This document shows, piece after piece, positions 8,907 through 16,862 of a DNA stretch of 64,000 bases. Origin of the DNA: Streptomyces lunaelactis. GTDB taxonomy: Bacteria; Actinomycetota; Actinomycetes; Streptomycetales; Streptomycetaceae. The position numbers were made by a program, and so were the translations under genes. The stretch's first letter is position 1; the number at the start of each line of letters is the position of its first letter. The stretch lies in assembly GCF_003054555.1 (NCBI RefSeq), contig NZ_CP026304.1:8308001-8372000 (forward strand). The letters run 5' to 3'. The notes under the pieces are model-generated. The model saw nothing but the letters and a program-made list of their open reading frames with translations, made no database searches and was not told the origin of the DNA.

Positions 8907-9024
8907 CCGATTCCCCGGGCCGGCTCTCCGGCTGATTCCGATTGGTGGAATGACTGTCAGTCAGAGAGGCATGGTGGTGGGGGTGGGGTGCGTGACGGCT
9001 CGCGGCCGACCTGAGCTGCGACGG

Positions 9025-10341
9025 TTACTGCGCAGGAGAGCTACACGCATGCTGTTCGGTGCGGTTCTCTGATGCAGTTGAGTAGTTCGGGACGGGGACC
9101 GGGGAGGTGGGCTGGTGCCAGGTGAGAAGCCAGCCGGCGGTAAGTGCCGCCGCGCCGCCTGCCAGGGCGATTGCGCCGCCTGTTCCGATGCCTGCGGCCA
9201 CCGAGCCGAAGCAGGCCGGCCCGACGCCTTGCAGCGTCATGCCGCCGGAGCCGAGCAGACCGAAGGCCTGGCCCTGGCCATCCTGCGGCAGGGCGTCCAG
9301 GAACGGCCGTTGCAGGCCGAGACCGTAGGCGAATCCGAAGCCGCAGAGCAGCAGCAGACAGGACGAGACGCCCACTCCGGGTTCGGCGGCGAAGCCGAGC
9401 AGCGGCAGTCCCATCAGCGCGATCAACGGGACTACCAGTCGCTCCCGGGTGGGTGGCTGGAGGAGTCGGCCCACCAGCAGGTCACCGACGAGCATGCCGA
9501 CCGGCAGGCAGCCCATCAGCACCGCGTACCAGCCGGGCGCGAAGTGGCGTCCTCCGGCGTAGGCGACGACCAGGCCTTCCGCGCCCGCTATGAACGCTGG
9601 CGGGAGCCACTGGGCCAGCATCAGTCGTCGCACCGTGCGTCCGCGCAGCAGCAGGCCGGCACCGTGCAGGCTTGCCCGGACGGCCCCGCCATCGCCCCGA
9701 GCGCCGCCGGGTGTGCCGCCGGACTCTTCCAGCTGCAGCCGGGGTAGCCGGATGCGGATAGCGAGCGCGCAGCCGAGGTAAAGGGCGGCGCTTACCGCGA
9801 GCGCCCGGTGCGGGCCGAGTACCGCGACGACCGCACCTCCCAGCGCCAGACCGAACAATTGCGCGCCGGAGGAGGCGATGTTGTTCAGTGAACGGCCCAG
9901 TACATAGGCATCGCCCTCCAGGCACTGCGCGACCAGCCGACTCGACGCGCCGCTGAACACCGGTGTGGCGAGGGCGACCAGCGCCACGACACCGAGGCTT
10001 GCCGCGACCGGCATCCGCACCAGGGCGATCAGCAGGGCGGCGGCGCACGTCAAGGCGTAGCCGCCGGTGATGAGCGCGCGGGGCGGCAGTTGGTCGGCCA
10101 GTGAGCCCAGCAGCAGCGAGCCGAACAGCTGCGGGATGAAGCCGATGCCGAAGGCCAGTGCGCTCAGCAGCGCGGAGCCGGTAGCCGAGAAGACCAGCAC
10201 CGAGAACGTGGTGATCCGCATCGCGTCCGCAGTGATCGCGACGGTGCGGGTTGAGAAGAGCAGCCGGAATCGCGGCTCGGCCAGCACCTCCCGGTAGGTG
10301 GCACGGTGGTTGACCTGCGCGGGTTCGGCGGGTGGGGTCAT
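9025..10341 (-). CDS. MFS transporter
   Basis: 438 residues with about 12 hydrophobic segments and the loop 2-3 motif region (GSLLLGSLADQLPPRALITGGY) of the major facilitator superfamily. The layout resembles the DHA/enterobactin-exporter-like MFS group, which exports drugs or small metabolites by proton antiport. A divergent winged-helix regulator starts 90 bases away with a palindrome between, a typical exporter-repressor pair. No truncation is visible. The substrate cannot be inferred. Confidence 0.8.
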   Translation of the reverse strand: MTPPAEPAQVNHRATYREVLAEPRFRLLFSTRTVAITADAMRITTFSVLVFSATGSALLSALAFGIGFIPQLFGSLLLGSLADQLPPRALITGGYALTCAAALLIALVRMPVAASLGVVALVALATPVFSGASSRLVAQCLEGDAYVLGRSLNNIASSGAQLFGLALGGAVVAVLGPHRALAVSAALYLGCALAIRIRLPRLQLEESGGTPGGARGDGGAVRASLHGAGLLLRGRTVRRLMLAQWLPPAFIAGAEGLVVAYAGGRHFAPGWYAVLMGCLPVGMLVGDLLVGRLLQPPTRERLVVPLIALMGLPLLGFAAEPGVGVSSCLLLLCGFGFAYGLGLQRPFLDALPQDGQGQAFGLLGSGGMTLQGVGPACFGSVAAGIGTGGAIALAGGAAALTAGWLLTWHQPTSPVPVPNYSTASENRTEQHACSSPAQ

Positions 10342-10380
10342 GACGCCCAGCCTCGCCGTGTGCCCACGCCACTCACCAAT

Positions 10381-10400
10381 GATTCGTCGCTGGACGAATC
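10381..10400. promoter_or_regulatory. Probable operator of the MFS/regulator pair
   Basis: A perfect inverted repeat, GATTCGTC-GCTG-GACGAATC, lies in the 89-base divergent intergenic region between the MFS exporter (start 10341) and the ArsR-like regulator (start 10431). Its position suits repression of both genes. Confidence 0.55.
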
Positions 10401-10430
10401 GGAACAGACGTCGCGCGGTAGCATGGCAGG

Positions 10431-11408
10431 GTGCTGCGCTTCGAAGTCTCCGTCGAGGACCTGCTGCGCAGCCGCTTCGCGCTGTCGCCCGCGCTGGACC
10501 TCTGCCTACTGCTGCGCTCGCTCGCCGGCCAAGGCCAGCCGCTGCCGCGAGCCTGGGCCACCCGGCTCATGCCGGCCTTTGAACGGCTTCGCCGCGAGAC
10601 CGAACTGAACGCCGTCCTCGCCCTGCAGACCCCGCAAGGCGGACCGAACTTCGTCGCCCCGCCCCCGCGCGGCCTCAACCAGACCTGGGCTGACGACCTG
10701 GCCATGATCCGGGCCACACCGCTGGAAGCGGCCCGCCACGAATTCGCCACCACTGCGACCGGCCCGTCCGCCCGTGATCCCCGCGTACGCGCAGTGCTGG
10801 ACTCGACGGACGCCGTCTCCAGGATCGCCGAGGCGATGGACCAGGCGTGGCACGAGCTGCTCGCCGCGGACTGGCCGCAACTGCGCGCGATCTGTGAGCG
10901 CGATGTCGTGCACCGGGTGGGGGTGATCGGCGAACACGGATGGGCCACGACCATCGAGAGCCTGCACCCGGGCGTCGCCTGGCGCGCCGGCGGTATCGAG
11001 ATCGGCTTCTTCCGAGGCGGAACAGTCCGCCTCGCCGGCGACGGGCTCCTGCTGATCCCTTCGGTCTTCGTCGGGCATATCGCCGCCCACCTGGAAGACC
11101 CCTGGCCCAGGACCTTGGTCTATCCAGCCCGCGGCACCGCCGCCCTGTGGGGCGAACAGGAGACCGTCCCCCAACCGGACGCGCTGACCGCTCTGGTCGG
11201 CCGGGCCCGAGCCCGGCTGCTGTTGGCGCTGGACGCCCCGGCCAGTACCAGCCACCTCGCCCGAAGCCTCGCCATGGCACCCGGCGCGGTAGGCGACCAC
11301 CTCGCCATCCTGCGAGGCGCGGGGCTGCTCGTCCGCGCCCGGTCCGGACGGTCGGTGCTCTACCGGCGCACCCCGCTCGGCGAGGCACTGGTCGCCGGTT
11401 CGGGCTGA
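10431..11408 (+). CDS. ArsR-type winged-helix regulator (DUF5937-like)
   Basis: 325 residues from a GTG. The long N-terminal region (1-230) resembles the DUF5937 sensory half of actinobacterial ArsR-like regulators. The C-terminal 80 residues form a winged helix (ARLLLALDAPASTSHLARSL, then GAVGDHLAILRGAGLLVRAR and a beta-wing with SVLYRRTPLG). It lacks the metal-binding cysteines of classic ArsR. It is divergent from the MFS exporter and is likely its regulator, acting on the palindrome at 10381-10400. Confidence 0.75.
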   Translation: MLRFEVSVEDLLRSRFALSPALDLCLLLRSLAGQGQPLPRAWATRLMPAFERLRRETELNAVLALQTPQGGPNFVAPPPRGLNQTWADDLAMIRATPLEAARHEFATTATGPSARDPRVRAVLDSTDAVSRIAEAMDQAWHELLAADWPQLRAICERDVVHRVGVIGEHGWATTIESLHPGVAWRAGGIEIGFFRGGTVRLAGDGLLLIPSVFVGHIAAHLEDPWPRTLVYPARGTAALWGEQETVPQPDALTALVGRARARLLLALDAPASTSHLARSLAMAPGAVGDHLAILRGAGLLVRARSGRSVLYRRTPLGEALVAGSG

Positions 11409-11412
11409 GGGC

Positions 11413-11529
11413 TCAGATCAGCACTGATTCTTTGAGGCCTCGCCAGCAGATGATTGCGCAGCCGAGGGTGAGGAAGGCCTGGTGGATGGCGGCGCGGATT
11501 TCCCACCGGATACGCAGTCGGCGGAAGTC
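11413..11529 (-). pseudogene. 3' end of an IS5-family transposase
   Basis: Reading the minus strand, the last 38 codons give RLRIRWEIRAAIHQAFLTL, GCAIICWRGL and a stop. This is the conserved C-terminus of a Streptomyces IS5-family transposase. Everything upstream is missing; at about 11530 the sequence changes to an ABC-transporter tail on the other strand. Confidence 0.7.
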
Positions 11530-11610
11530 GCCGAGTCCGACACCTTCGAGGCGCTCCTGGACGCGGGCGGAATCTTCGCCGAGCTGTACAAACTCTCCCA
11601 GGACCGGTGA
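11530..11610 (+). pseudogene. C-terminal tail of an ABC transporter ATPase
   Basis: The plus strand reads TFEALLDAGGIFAELYKLSQ followed by a stop, the usual last 25 residues of an exporter-type ABC ATPase (after the D- and H-loops). Nothing of the nucleotide-binding domain remains, so this is a remnant cut by the IS5 fragment. Confidence 0.55.
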
Positions 11611-11619
11611 GCAATCCAG

Positions 11620-11907
11620 CTAGGGTGATTGAACCGTCGGCCCCGGTGCCGCCCTCCCCCCGTGGGACGGCACCGGGGCCGATCCGGCTTCCGGGGCTGT
11701 CCACTCGTCCCCGCTGCCGTCGTCGTCCTCGTCGAGCTCGGGGGCGTCCGGGTCGCGCAGCGGGCGCAGGCCCTGGGGCGGGGTGGAGGGCGTGAAGCTA
11801 TAGCGGCCCAGGACGTTGAGGTTCTTGAACTTCAGCGGGGACAGGCGGGCGACATCCTCATCGCTGATCTCGTGGCCCTCGGCCCGCAGCTGGGCGATTG
11901 CAGCGTG
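11620..11907 (-). pseudogene. C-terminal remnant of a second Tn3-family transposase
   Basis: The frame holds AAIAQLRAEGHEISDEDVAR then LSPLKFKNLNVLGRYSF and GLRPLRDP. This is the hallmark C-terminal end of a different Tn3-transposase subgroup from the one at 2338-3370. It is followed by an acidic, poorly conserved extension. The DDE domain is missing. Confidence 0.75.
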
Positions 11908-12069
11908 CCGGCACAGCCGACCCCATGGGTCGTCTCGCCGGAGGCGACTCGCCGGGTTGGGTCCCCTGCTGCCGAGCAACGGAATTGACTTTCGGAAACC
12001 CCCCACCCTGGGCTTGGCCTCTGCGGCAGGATCAAGGACGTACCTGCTGACGGCTGACAGAGGTTTGGG

Positions 12070-12717
12070 ATGAAGCGTTCTGCGCTGGTCATAGCGACCC
12101 TGCTGCTCGGGGCCGTCGCATGCGACGCCAACTCAGGCGACAGGAAGAACGCGAACAGCACCCCATCCGCGAAAGCGAAGCCACCGATGTCGACCGACGA
12201 GGCACGCAGGGTCCTGAAGGACCTGGACGCGAAGGACGACAGCGACAGTCTCAGCCCGGCCTACTGGCGGAAGGTCCATGAAGGCCCATGGCTGGACCGG
12301 ACACTCGCAACGATCGACAACATCAAGGAGCGCGGCAAGGACGATCCGAGTCAAGACCCGACGAACCGTCCGGACGTCGATCCGGCCGTGCACGCCTGGA
12401 CCAAGCCTGCTGGGAGTTCAGGCGACTGGATCTTGGGAGCCCAGCAGACCTCCAGCCACAACATCGGGGGCGAGTTCACCAACCAGGTGAGTATGCGCTG
12501 GAGCCTGTACCACCGGGGCCGCGACAGCGATCCGTGGCGGATCGCCTTCACGGTGGGTGCTCCGGCGAAGAAGGATCTCCCGCAGGTGGCCCCTCAAAGA
12601 TCCTGGTCGGGCGACGGGTCGACGCCCTGCCAGGGCGCACGCGACCTGCCCCGGAGAGCTCTCCGCCCCGCAGTCCGCGCAGTTAAGTACGTACCCGTGT
12701 TTTGCCGCTGCGCATAG
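12070..12717 (+). CDS. Putative lipoprotein, 3' end probably disrupted
   Basis: Starts MKRSALVIATLLLGAVACDA, a clear signal peptide with a lipobox ending in Cys (residue 18), so the product should be lipid-anchored outside the membrane. The mature region to about residue 178 is hydrophilic with no recognisable domain. From about residue 180 the composition changes to Arg/Pro-rich sequence typical of an out-of-frame read, which suggests the original 3' end was lost or frameshifted near 12590. Confidence 0.55.
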   Translation: MKRSALVIATLLLGAVACDANSGDRKNANSTPSAKAKPPMSTDEARRVLKDLDAKDDSDSLSPAYWRKVHEGPWLDRTLATIDNIKERGKDDPSQDPTNRPDVDPAVHAWTKPAGSSGDWILGAQQTSSHNIGGEFTNQVSMRWSLYHRGRDSDPWRIAFTVGAPAKKDLPQVAPQRSWSGDGSTPCQGARDLPRRALRPAVRAVKYVPVFCRCA

Positions 12718-13025
12718 GTAACTCCCGTGCGCAGGCACTAAGTTCGAAGCACCGCCGGACTCGCTGTCCCCGGGGGCCGCACGGTGCCTGCAGGATCCAG
12801 CGGGCAGTGTGCGCCACGGAAGACAGGGCGCGGCGCGTGTGTTCACGGCCCCTGTCGACGCAGGGCGGGACACACCCACCCAGTGCGGTCGCGGCCATCC
12901 CCTGTCCGTCGGTAACGGCGGAGGCCCGACCGCACCGGGCGGCCGGCAGCCGGCTCAGGCGGACATCACCTTCACACGACCCGGCGTTCGGCCTGCCCGA
13001 ATCCGGTCCACGCGAGAGGCACGCA

Positions 13026-13550
13026 GTGAACCAACACCGAAAACCCAGGCGGGCACGAATACTCGTCGCCGCTGCACTGGGCAGCACGCTCCTCGGCATC
13101 GGCGCCGTGGCCACCGCCATGGCCGGGGAGGAATCCTCCGAGTCCCGGGCCGGCGCCGCCCTCGCTTCGCCGAAGTCCGCGGCGACGGCGGCTCAGCAGA
13201 CCGGCGGCCTGATCGTCGGCTACAAGCCGAAGGCGCCCCAAGCGCATTCGGACAAGGCGGTGCGCGAGGACACCCAGGCCATTGCCGCACAGGCCGGCGA
13301 GAAGCTGTCGTACGACCGCCGTCTGGGCACGGGAGCGGCGCTGGTGGACCTCGGCGGAGTACAGCCGGCCAAGGACGTCGCCGTTCTCATGGACCGATTC
13401 CGGGCCGATCCGGACGTGGCCTACGTCGTCCCGGACCGCCAGGTGCAGGCCGTCAAGTCACAGGACGTCGCCGGCACCGGCGCCCCCGATCGCGGCGACA
13501 CCCGCACGGGCGACGGCGACCTCTTACCCGAGCAGTCATGGGACCCTCCT
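13026..13550 (+). pseudogene. N-terminal part of a secreted S8 (subtilisin-like) serine protease
   Basis: The GTG at 13026 opens a frame with a twin-basic start, a hydrophobic signal segment (ILVAAALGSTLLGIGAVATA) and an inhibitor-I9-type propeptide. The propeptide includes GGLIVGYKP, ALVDLG and FRADPDVAYVVPDR, as in Streptomyces S8 proteases. The catalytic domain never appears: after GDLLPEQSWDP the frame runs into unrelated sequence and a remnant of IS982. The protein would lack Asp, His and Ser and is a pseudogene. Confidence 0.75.
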
Positions 13551-13671
13551 CGTTTGGTGTCGTGTCGTTCGACGATTCGACGCTGGGCGTGCGGAGGTGG
13601 ACGCCGCGTCGCGCATGTTCACCAAATCCATTGTGGACTGGGATGGTCATTCCTGGCCACGCAGCTCAGAC

Positions 13672-13794
13672 CGGCTCGAACGCCACCAGGGCGGCACCCC
13701 CGGCGGTGTCATGGTCGGCGTCCTGCAGCGCGTCCTCGCACTCACGGCCAGGATCTGGCACAACGAACACACTGGCCAGCCCGTCATGCGCAGT
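13672..13794 (+). pseudogene. C-terminal remnant of an IS982-family transposase
   Basis: A frame of about 41 codons reads RLERHQGGTPGG, VLQRVLALTARIWHNEHTGQ and PVMRS, which resembles the last segment of Streptomyces IS982/IS4-like transposases. No catalytic residues are retained. It sits directly after the truncated protease and probably marks the insertion that removed its catalytic domain. Confidence 0.55.
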
Positions 13795-13863
13795 GACCGG
13801 GTGCCGCGGCGCGTCTGCCCCGGGTGAGGCGGGCGCCGGCGGTGAGCCGCAGTGCGAACACCG

Positions 13864-13956
13864 GTTGGTCGTGGCCCGGTACGGGCCGAGGTAGGTGTGG
13901 CCGGTCAAGGGCCAGGCGGGCAGGTCCCACGGGGCAGCCGGATCTGTGGCCATCAC
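13864..13956 (-). pseudogene. Duplicated fragment of the TusA-like gene
   Basis: The minus strand encodes MATDPAAPWDLPAWPLTGH then TYLGP, nearly the same as residues 44-66 of the TusA-like protein at 14593-14946. The flanks are unrelated, so this is a degenerate partial copy. Confidence 0.6.
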
Positions 13957-14112
13957 GGTTGAGCAAGCCAGCGGTGGCGACGGTCATCGCCGTGCATACC
14001 CGGATTTGTGGGGCGGGACACCAGCGTGGCAGGGGGACGGCCTTCTCGCGGTCGCACTCTTCCCAGTACGGGGCAACGATGGAGATGTCGGTGTCCATGC
14101 TGGAGGTGGCTC

Positions 14113-14547
14113 ATGGGAGAAGCGCGCGAGGTCATGGATAGGTTCACCGAGGCACTCACCACAGGCCAGGATCCCGCAGCGGTCGCAGCGCTCTTCGCGG
14201 CCGACGCGGTTGTTGTCGTGCCCGACGAGGGCGAGATCCGCGGCCGGGACAACATCGGCGAGTACTTCCGTCAGTTCACCGAGGCCATACCGGACGGCAG
14301 ATACGAGCCGGTCTACGCCTGGGAGGTCGGCAACACGGCCATCGACGAGGGATTCTTCAGCGGTCGCAACACCGGTCCGCTGGCCTTGCCCTCCGGAGAG
14401 AAACTGCCTGCCACCCAGAAACAGGTCAGGTTGCGCGGCTGCGACTTCGCCACGGTCGAGGGCGGATTGATCGTCAGCTATCGGCTCTACTTCGACCAGA
14501 TGGAATTCCTCGGGCAACTGGGGCTCCTGCCCGACATGCCGTCCTGA
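14113..14547 (+). CDS. SnoaL/NTF2-like protein
   Basis: 144 residues from an ATG with a good ribosome binding site (GGAGGTGG, 14102-14109). The sequence begins with a helix (REVMDRFTEALTTGQD) and then FAADAVVVVPDEGEIRG and a short beta-rich domain ending in RLYFDQMEFLGQLGL. This is the cone-shaped NTF2 fold seen in polyketide cyclases, ester cyclases and small hydrolases. No specific substrate can be assigned. It converges with the sulfur genes and does not obviously belong to that operon. Confidence 0.7.
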   Translation: MGEAREVMDRFTEALTTGQDPAAVAALFAADAVVVVPDEGEIRGRDNIGEYFRQFTEAIPDGRYEPVYAWEVGNTAIDEGFFSGRNTGPLALPSGEKLPATQKQVRLRGCDFATVEGGLIVSYRLYFDQMEFLGQLGLLPDMPS

Positions 14548-14592
14548 CTCCACCGTCCTCTGCACCACGACGGGAGGCCAGGCCAAGCCAGG

Positions 14593-14946
14593 TCAGGGGA
14601 CTGGCGTCTGCTCGATGGCCGGACCTGCACCGTCCCCGCCTGCGCCCGCAACGGTGTCCAGGCGCCATGGCGATCCTGGATCCGTGCGCTGCGCGGACTC
14701 GGCGACGACAAACGCGTACGTCGCGGCGATCCCGTCCCCGGGAACGGGGCCGAGGTAGGTGTGGCCGGTCAGGTGGGACCAGGCGGCCAGGTCCAACGGG
14801 GCGGCCGGATCGGTGGCCTTCACATGCACGACGGTGCCCGGCAGTGCGCCGTCGATCTCGCTGCGGAGCCGCAGGAGCAGGGTGACGCAGAGCAGGCCCG
14901 AGCCGTCGACGACCAGAGGCGGACCTGGACGGACGGAGGCGGTCAT
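14593..14946 (-). CDS. TusA-like sulfur carrier protein
   Basis: 117 residues. The core (residues 1-70) has the TusA/SirA pattern: a short beta strand, then DGSGLLCVTLLLRLRSEI, in which the Cys would carry the persulfide although the usual CPxP is CVTL. VVHVKATDPAAPLDLAAW and GHTYLGP follow. TusA proteins accept sulfur from a cysteine desulfurase and pass it on. The ATG overlaps the stop of the desulfurase gene (ATGA), which supports a joint role. The C-terminal 40 residues are an unconserved extension. Confidence 0.7.
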   Translation of the reverse strand: MTASVRPGPPLVVDGSGLLCVTLLLRLRSEIDGALPGTVVHVKATDPAAPLDLAAWSHLTGHTYLGPVPGDGIAATYAFVVAESAQRTDPGSPWRLDTVAGAGGDGAGPAIEQTPVP

Positions 14947-16112
14947 GCGAGACCTTCGCGGGCGGCGGTGATCAGAGCTTCGGCGGCGCGGTCGATGTCG
15001 TGCGCCGTGGTCCAGCGGCCGATCGACAGCCGTAGAGCGCCCAGGCTGCGGGCGTCGTCCAGGCCCATCGCGTGCAGGACGGGTGAGGGGGTGTGGGTGC
15101 CGCTGTGACAGGCTGAGCCGGTGGAGGCGGCGATCTCCGGTACAGCGGCGAGGAGTTCGTGGCCTCGGACGCCGTCGATGCTGATGTTAAGGGTGTTGGG
15201 CAGACGCGGTTCCACGGGGCCGTTGAGGTGCACCCGGCCCGGCAGCGCCTCGACCAGGCTGGCGTGGAGGCGGTCTCGCAGCCCGGCGACGCGTTCGGGG
15301 CCGCCGCTTGCCAGGTCCGTGGCGGCGAGCTGTGCGGCGGTGCCTAGCGCGACGGCGAGCGCCACGTTCTCGGTGCCCGCGCGCAGGCCGTGCTCTTGGC
15401 CCCCGCCGTAGAGCAGCGGTTCGAGCGTGACGCCGTGCCGTACGTACAGGGCGCTGACGCCTTTGGGCGCGTACATCTTGTGCCCGACGATCGTCATGAG
15501 GTCGACGCCCAAGTCCCGTACTTCCAGCGGGATCTTTCCGGCGGCCTGGGCTGCGTCGCAGTGGAAGAGCGCCCCGTGGGCGCGGGTGATGCGGGCCAGG
15601 TCGGCGATGGGCTGGAGGGCGCCGGTCTCGTTGTTGGCGGCCATCACCGAGACCAGGACGGTTCGCTCAGTGAGTGCGGCGGCCAGCGCCGCCGGGTCGA
15701 GCAGGCCCTCCCCGTCGACGGGCAGGTACGTCACCTCGGTGCCATGCAGTCGTTCGAGGGCGTGACAGGTCTCCCGGACGGCCGGGTGCTCGGTGACCTG
15801 CGTGATCACATGCGGGCGCTTAACCTTCGCCGCCAGGACGGCACCGCGCAGGGCGAGGTTGTTCCCTTCCGAGCCGGGGCCGGTGAACACGATCTCGCCC
15901 GTCTCCACGCCGATGAGCTCGGCCACCCGGGTCCGGGCGCGGTGGAGGGCCGCCTTCGGCTCTGCCGCATAGGCATGGTCGCTGGAGGGGTTGCCGAACC
16001 AGTCCGCCAGGTACGGCCGCATCGCTTCGACCACCCGCGGGTCGACAGGGGTGGTGGAGTTGTAGTCGAGGTATACCGCCCCGCCGGCCAGGCCCGGGTG
16101 AGCGGGGATCAC
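14943..16112 (-). CDS. Cysteine desulfurase (NifS/IscS-type)
   Basis: 389 residues from a GTG that overlaps the stop of the ArsR-rhodanese gene (GTGA). It is a fold-type I PLP enzyme starting VYLDYNSTTPVDPRVVEAM. HCDAAQAAGKIPLE precedes the PLP-lysine in VGHKMYAPKG, and the persulfide-forming Cys is in STGSACHSGTH. It releases sulfur from cysteine as enzyme-bound persulfide. It is cotranscribed with an upstream sulfur-sensing regulator and a downstream TusA-like carrier. The sequence is complete. Confidence 0.9.
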   Translation of the reverse strand: MIPAHPGLAGGAVYLDYNSTTPVDPRVVEAMRPYLADWFGNPSSDHAYAAEPKAALHRARTRVAELIGVETGEIVFTGPGSEGNNLALRGAVLAAKVKRPHVITQVTEHPAVRETCHALERLHGTEVTYLPVDGEGLLDPAALAAALTERTVLVSVMAANNETGALQPIADLARITRAHGALFHCDAAQAAGKIPLEVRDLGVDLMTIVGHKMYAPKGVSALYVRHGVTLEPLLYGGGQEHGLRAGTENVALAVALGTAAQLAATDLASGGPERVAGLRDRLHASLVEALPGRVHLNGPVEPRLPNTLNISIDGVRGHELLAAVPEIAASTGSACHSGTHTPSPVLHAMGLDDARSLGALRLSIGRWTTAHDIDRAAEALITAAREGLA

Positions 16113-16789
16113 GCGGCACTCTCCCTCTCCACGGGCAGCTCGGCCAGCCGCCACTCCAGCATCCCGTCGGTGAGCCGCACCGCCCCGCGTCCGCTCTCAC
16201 GGAGCAGACGTACCGCGTCGTAGGCCAGCACGCAGTAGGCGCCCCGGCAGTAGGTCACCACCTCGGTCTCCTCCGGCAACTCGGCGATGCGCTCGGCGAG
16301 TTCCTCGACCGGGATGGAGCGCGCGCCGGGGATGTGCCCGGCCGCGTACTCCTCGGCCGGACGCACATCGAGGATGACGACCTCGCCTGCCGCCGTGCGG
16401 GCGAGCAGGTCTTCCCGGTCGACCTCGGCCGCGTCGTCCGTGCCGAGGTAGGCGCTGCGGGCGGGTTCGACGGCGGTCTGGTGGGCTTGGGCGACCTGGC
16501 GCAGCAGCGCGTAGAGGGCGGCGACATCGTCTCCGGCCAGCCGATAGTGAATGCGTACGCCTTCGCGGCGGGTGGCCACGAGTCCGGCCTGCTTGAGGGT
16601 CTGCAGGTGCGCCGAGGCGGTGGTCAGGTTCAGCCCCGCGGTCTTGGCGAGCGCATCGACGGTGCGTTCGCCCTGGGCCAGCAGATCGAGCAGTTCCAGG
16701 CGCTTTCCACTGCTCAGCGCCTTGCCGGTGCGCGCGAATGCGTCGTACAGCGCGGCTTTGCGTGCGGGGTCTCCCATGGCATCCTCCAT
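16109..16789 (-). CDS. ArsR-family regulator fused to a rhodanese domain
   Basis: 226 residues. Residues 15-95 form an ArsR winged helix (SSGKRLELLDLLAQGERTV and LTTASAHLQTLKQAGLV). Residues 125-220 form a rhodanese domain with VILDVRPAEEYAAGHIPGA and the active-site loop YCRGAYC (Cys181, Cys186). Such fusions are proposed to sense persulfide or other reactive sulfur through the Cys pair. It is the first gene of the operon with cysteine desulfurase and TusA-like carrier and is divergent from the metallo-hydrolase/rhodanese operon. An alternative start is Met5. Confidence 0.85.
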   Translation of the reverse strand: MEDAMGDPARKAALYDAFARTGKALSSGKRLELLDLLAQGERTVDALAKTAGLNLTTASAHLQTLKQAGLVATRREGVRIHYRLAGDDVAALYALLRQVAQAHQTAVEPARSAYLGTDDAAEVDREDLLARTAAGEVVILDVRPAEEYAAGHIPGARSIPVEELAERIAELPEETEVVTYCRGAYCVLAYDAVRLLRESGRGAVRLTDGMLEWRLAELPVERESAA

Positions 16790-16790
16790 C

Positions 16791-16802
16791 GTTCCATGGA
16801 AT
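16791..16802. promoter_or_regulatory. Candidate ArsR operator in the divergent promoter
   Basis: GTTCCATGGAAT is a near-perfect palindrome beside the AT-rich stretch ATATTGTAGCTA, within the 73-base space between the divergent sulfur operons. ArsR proteins bind such short palindromes close to the start, so autoregulation plus control of the divergent operon is plausible. Confidence 0.45.
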
Positions 16803-16862
16803 ATTGTAGCTAAGGGTGGGTGCTGAAGCGACCTGTACCTGCCGTGACACCTGGAGGATCCG

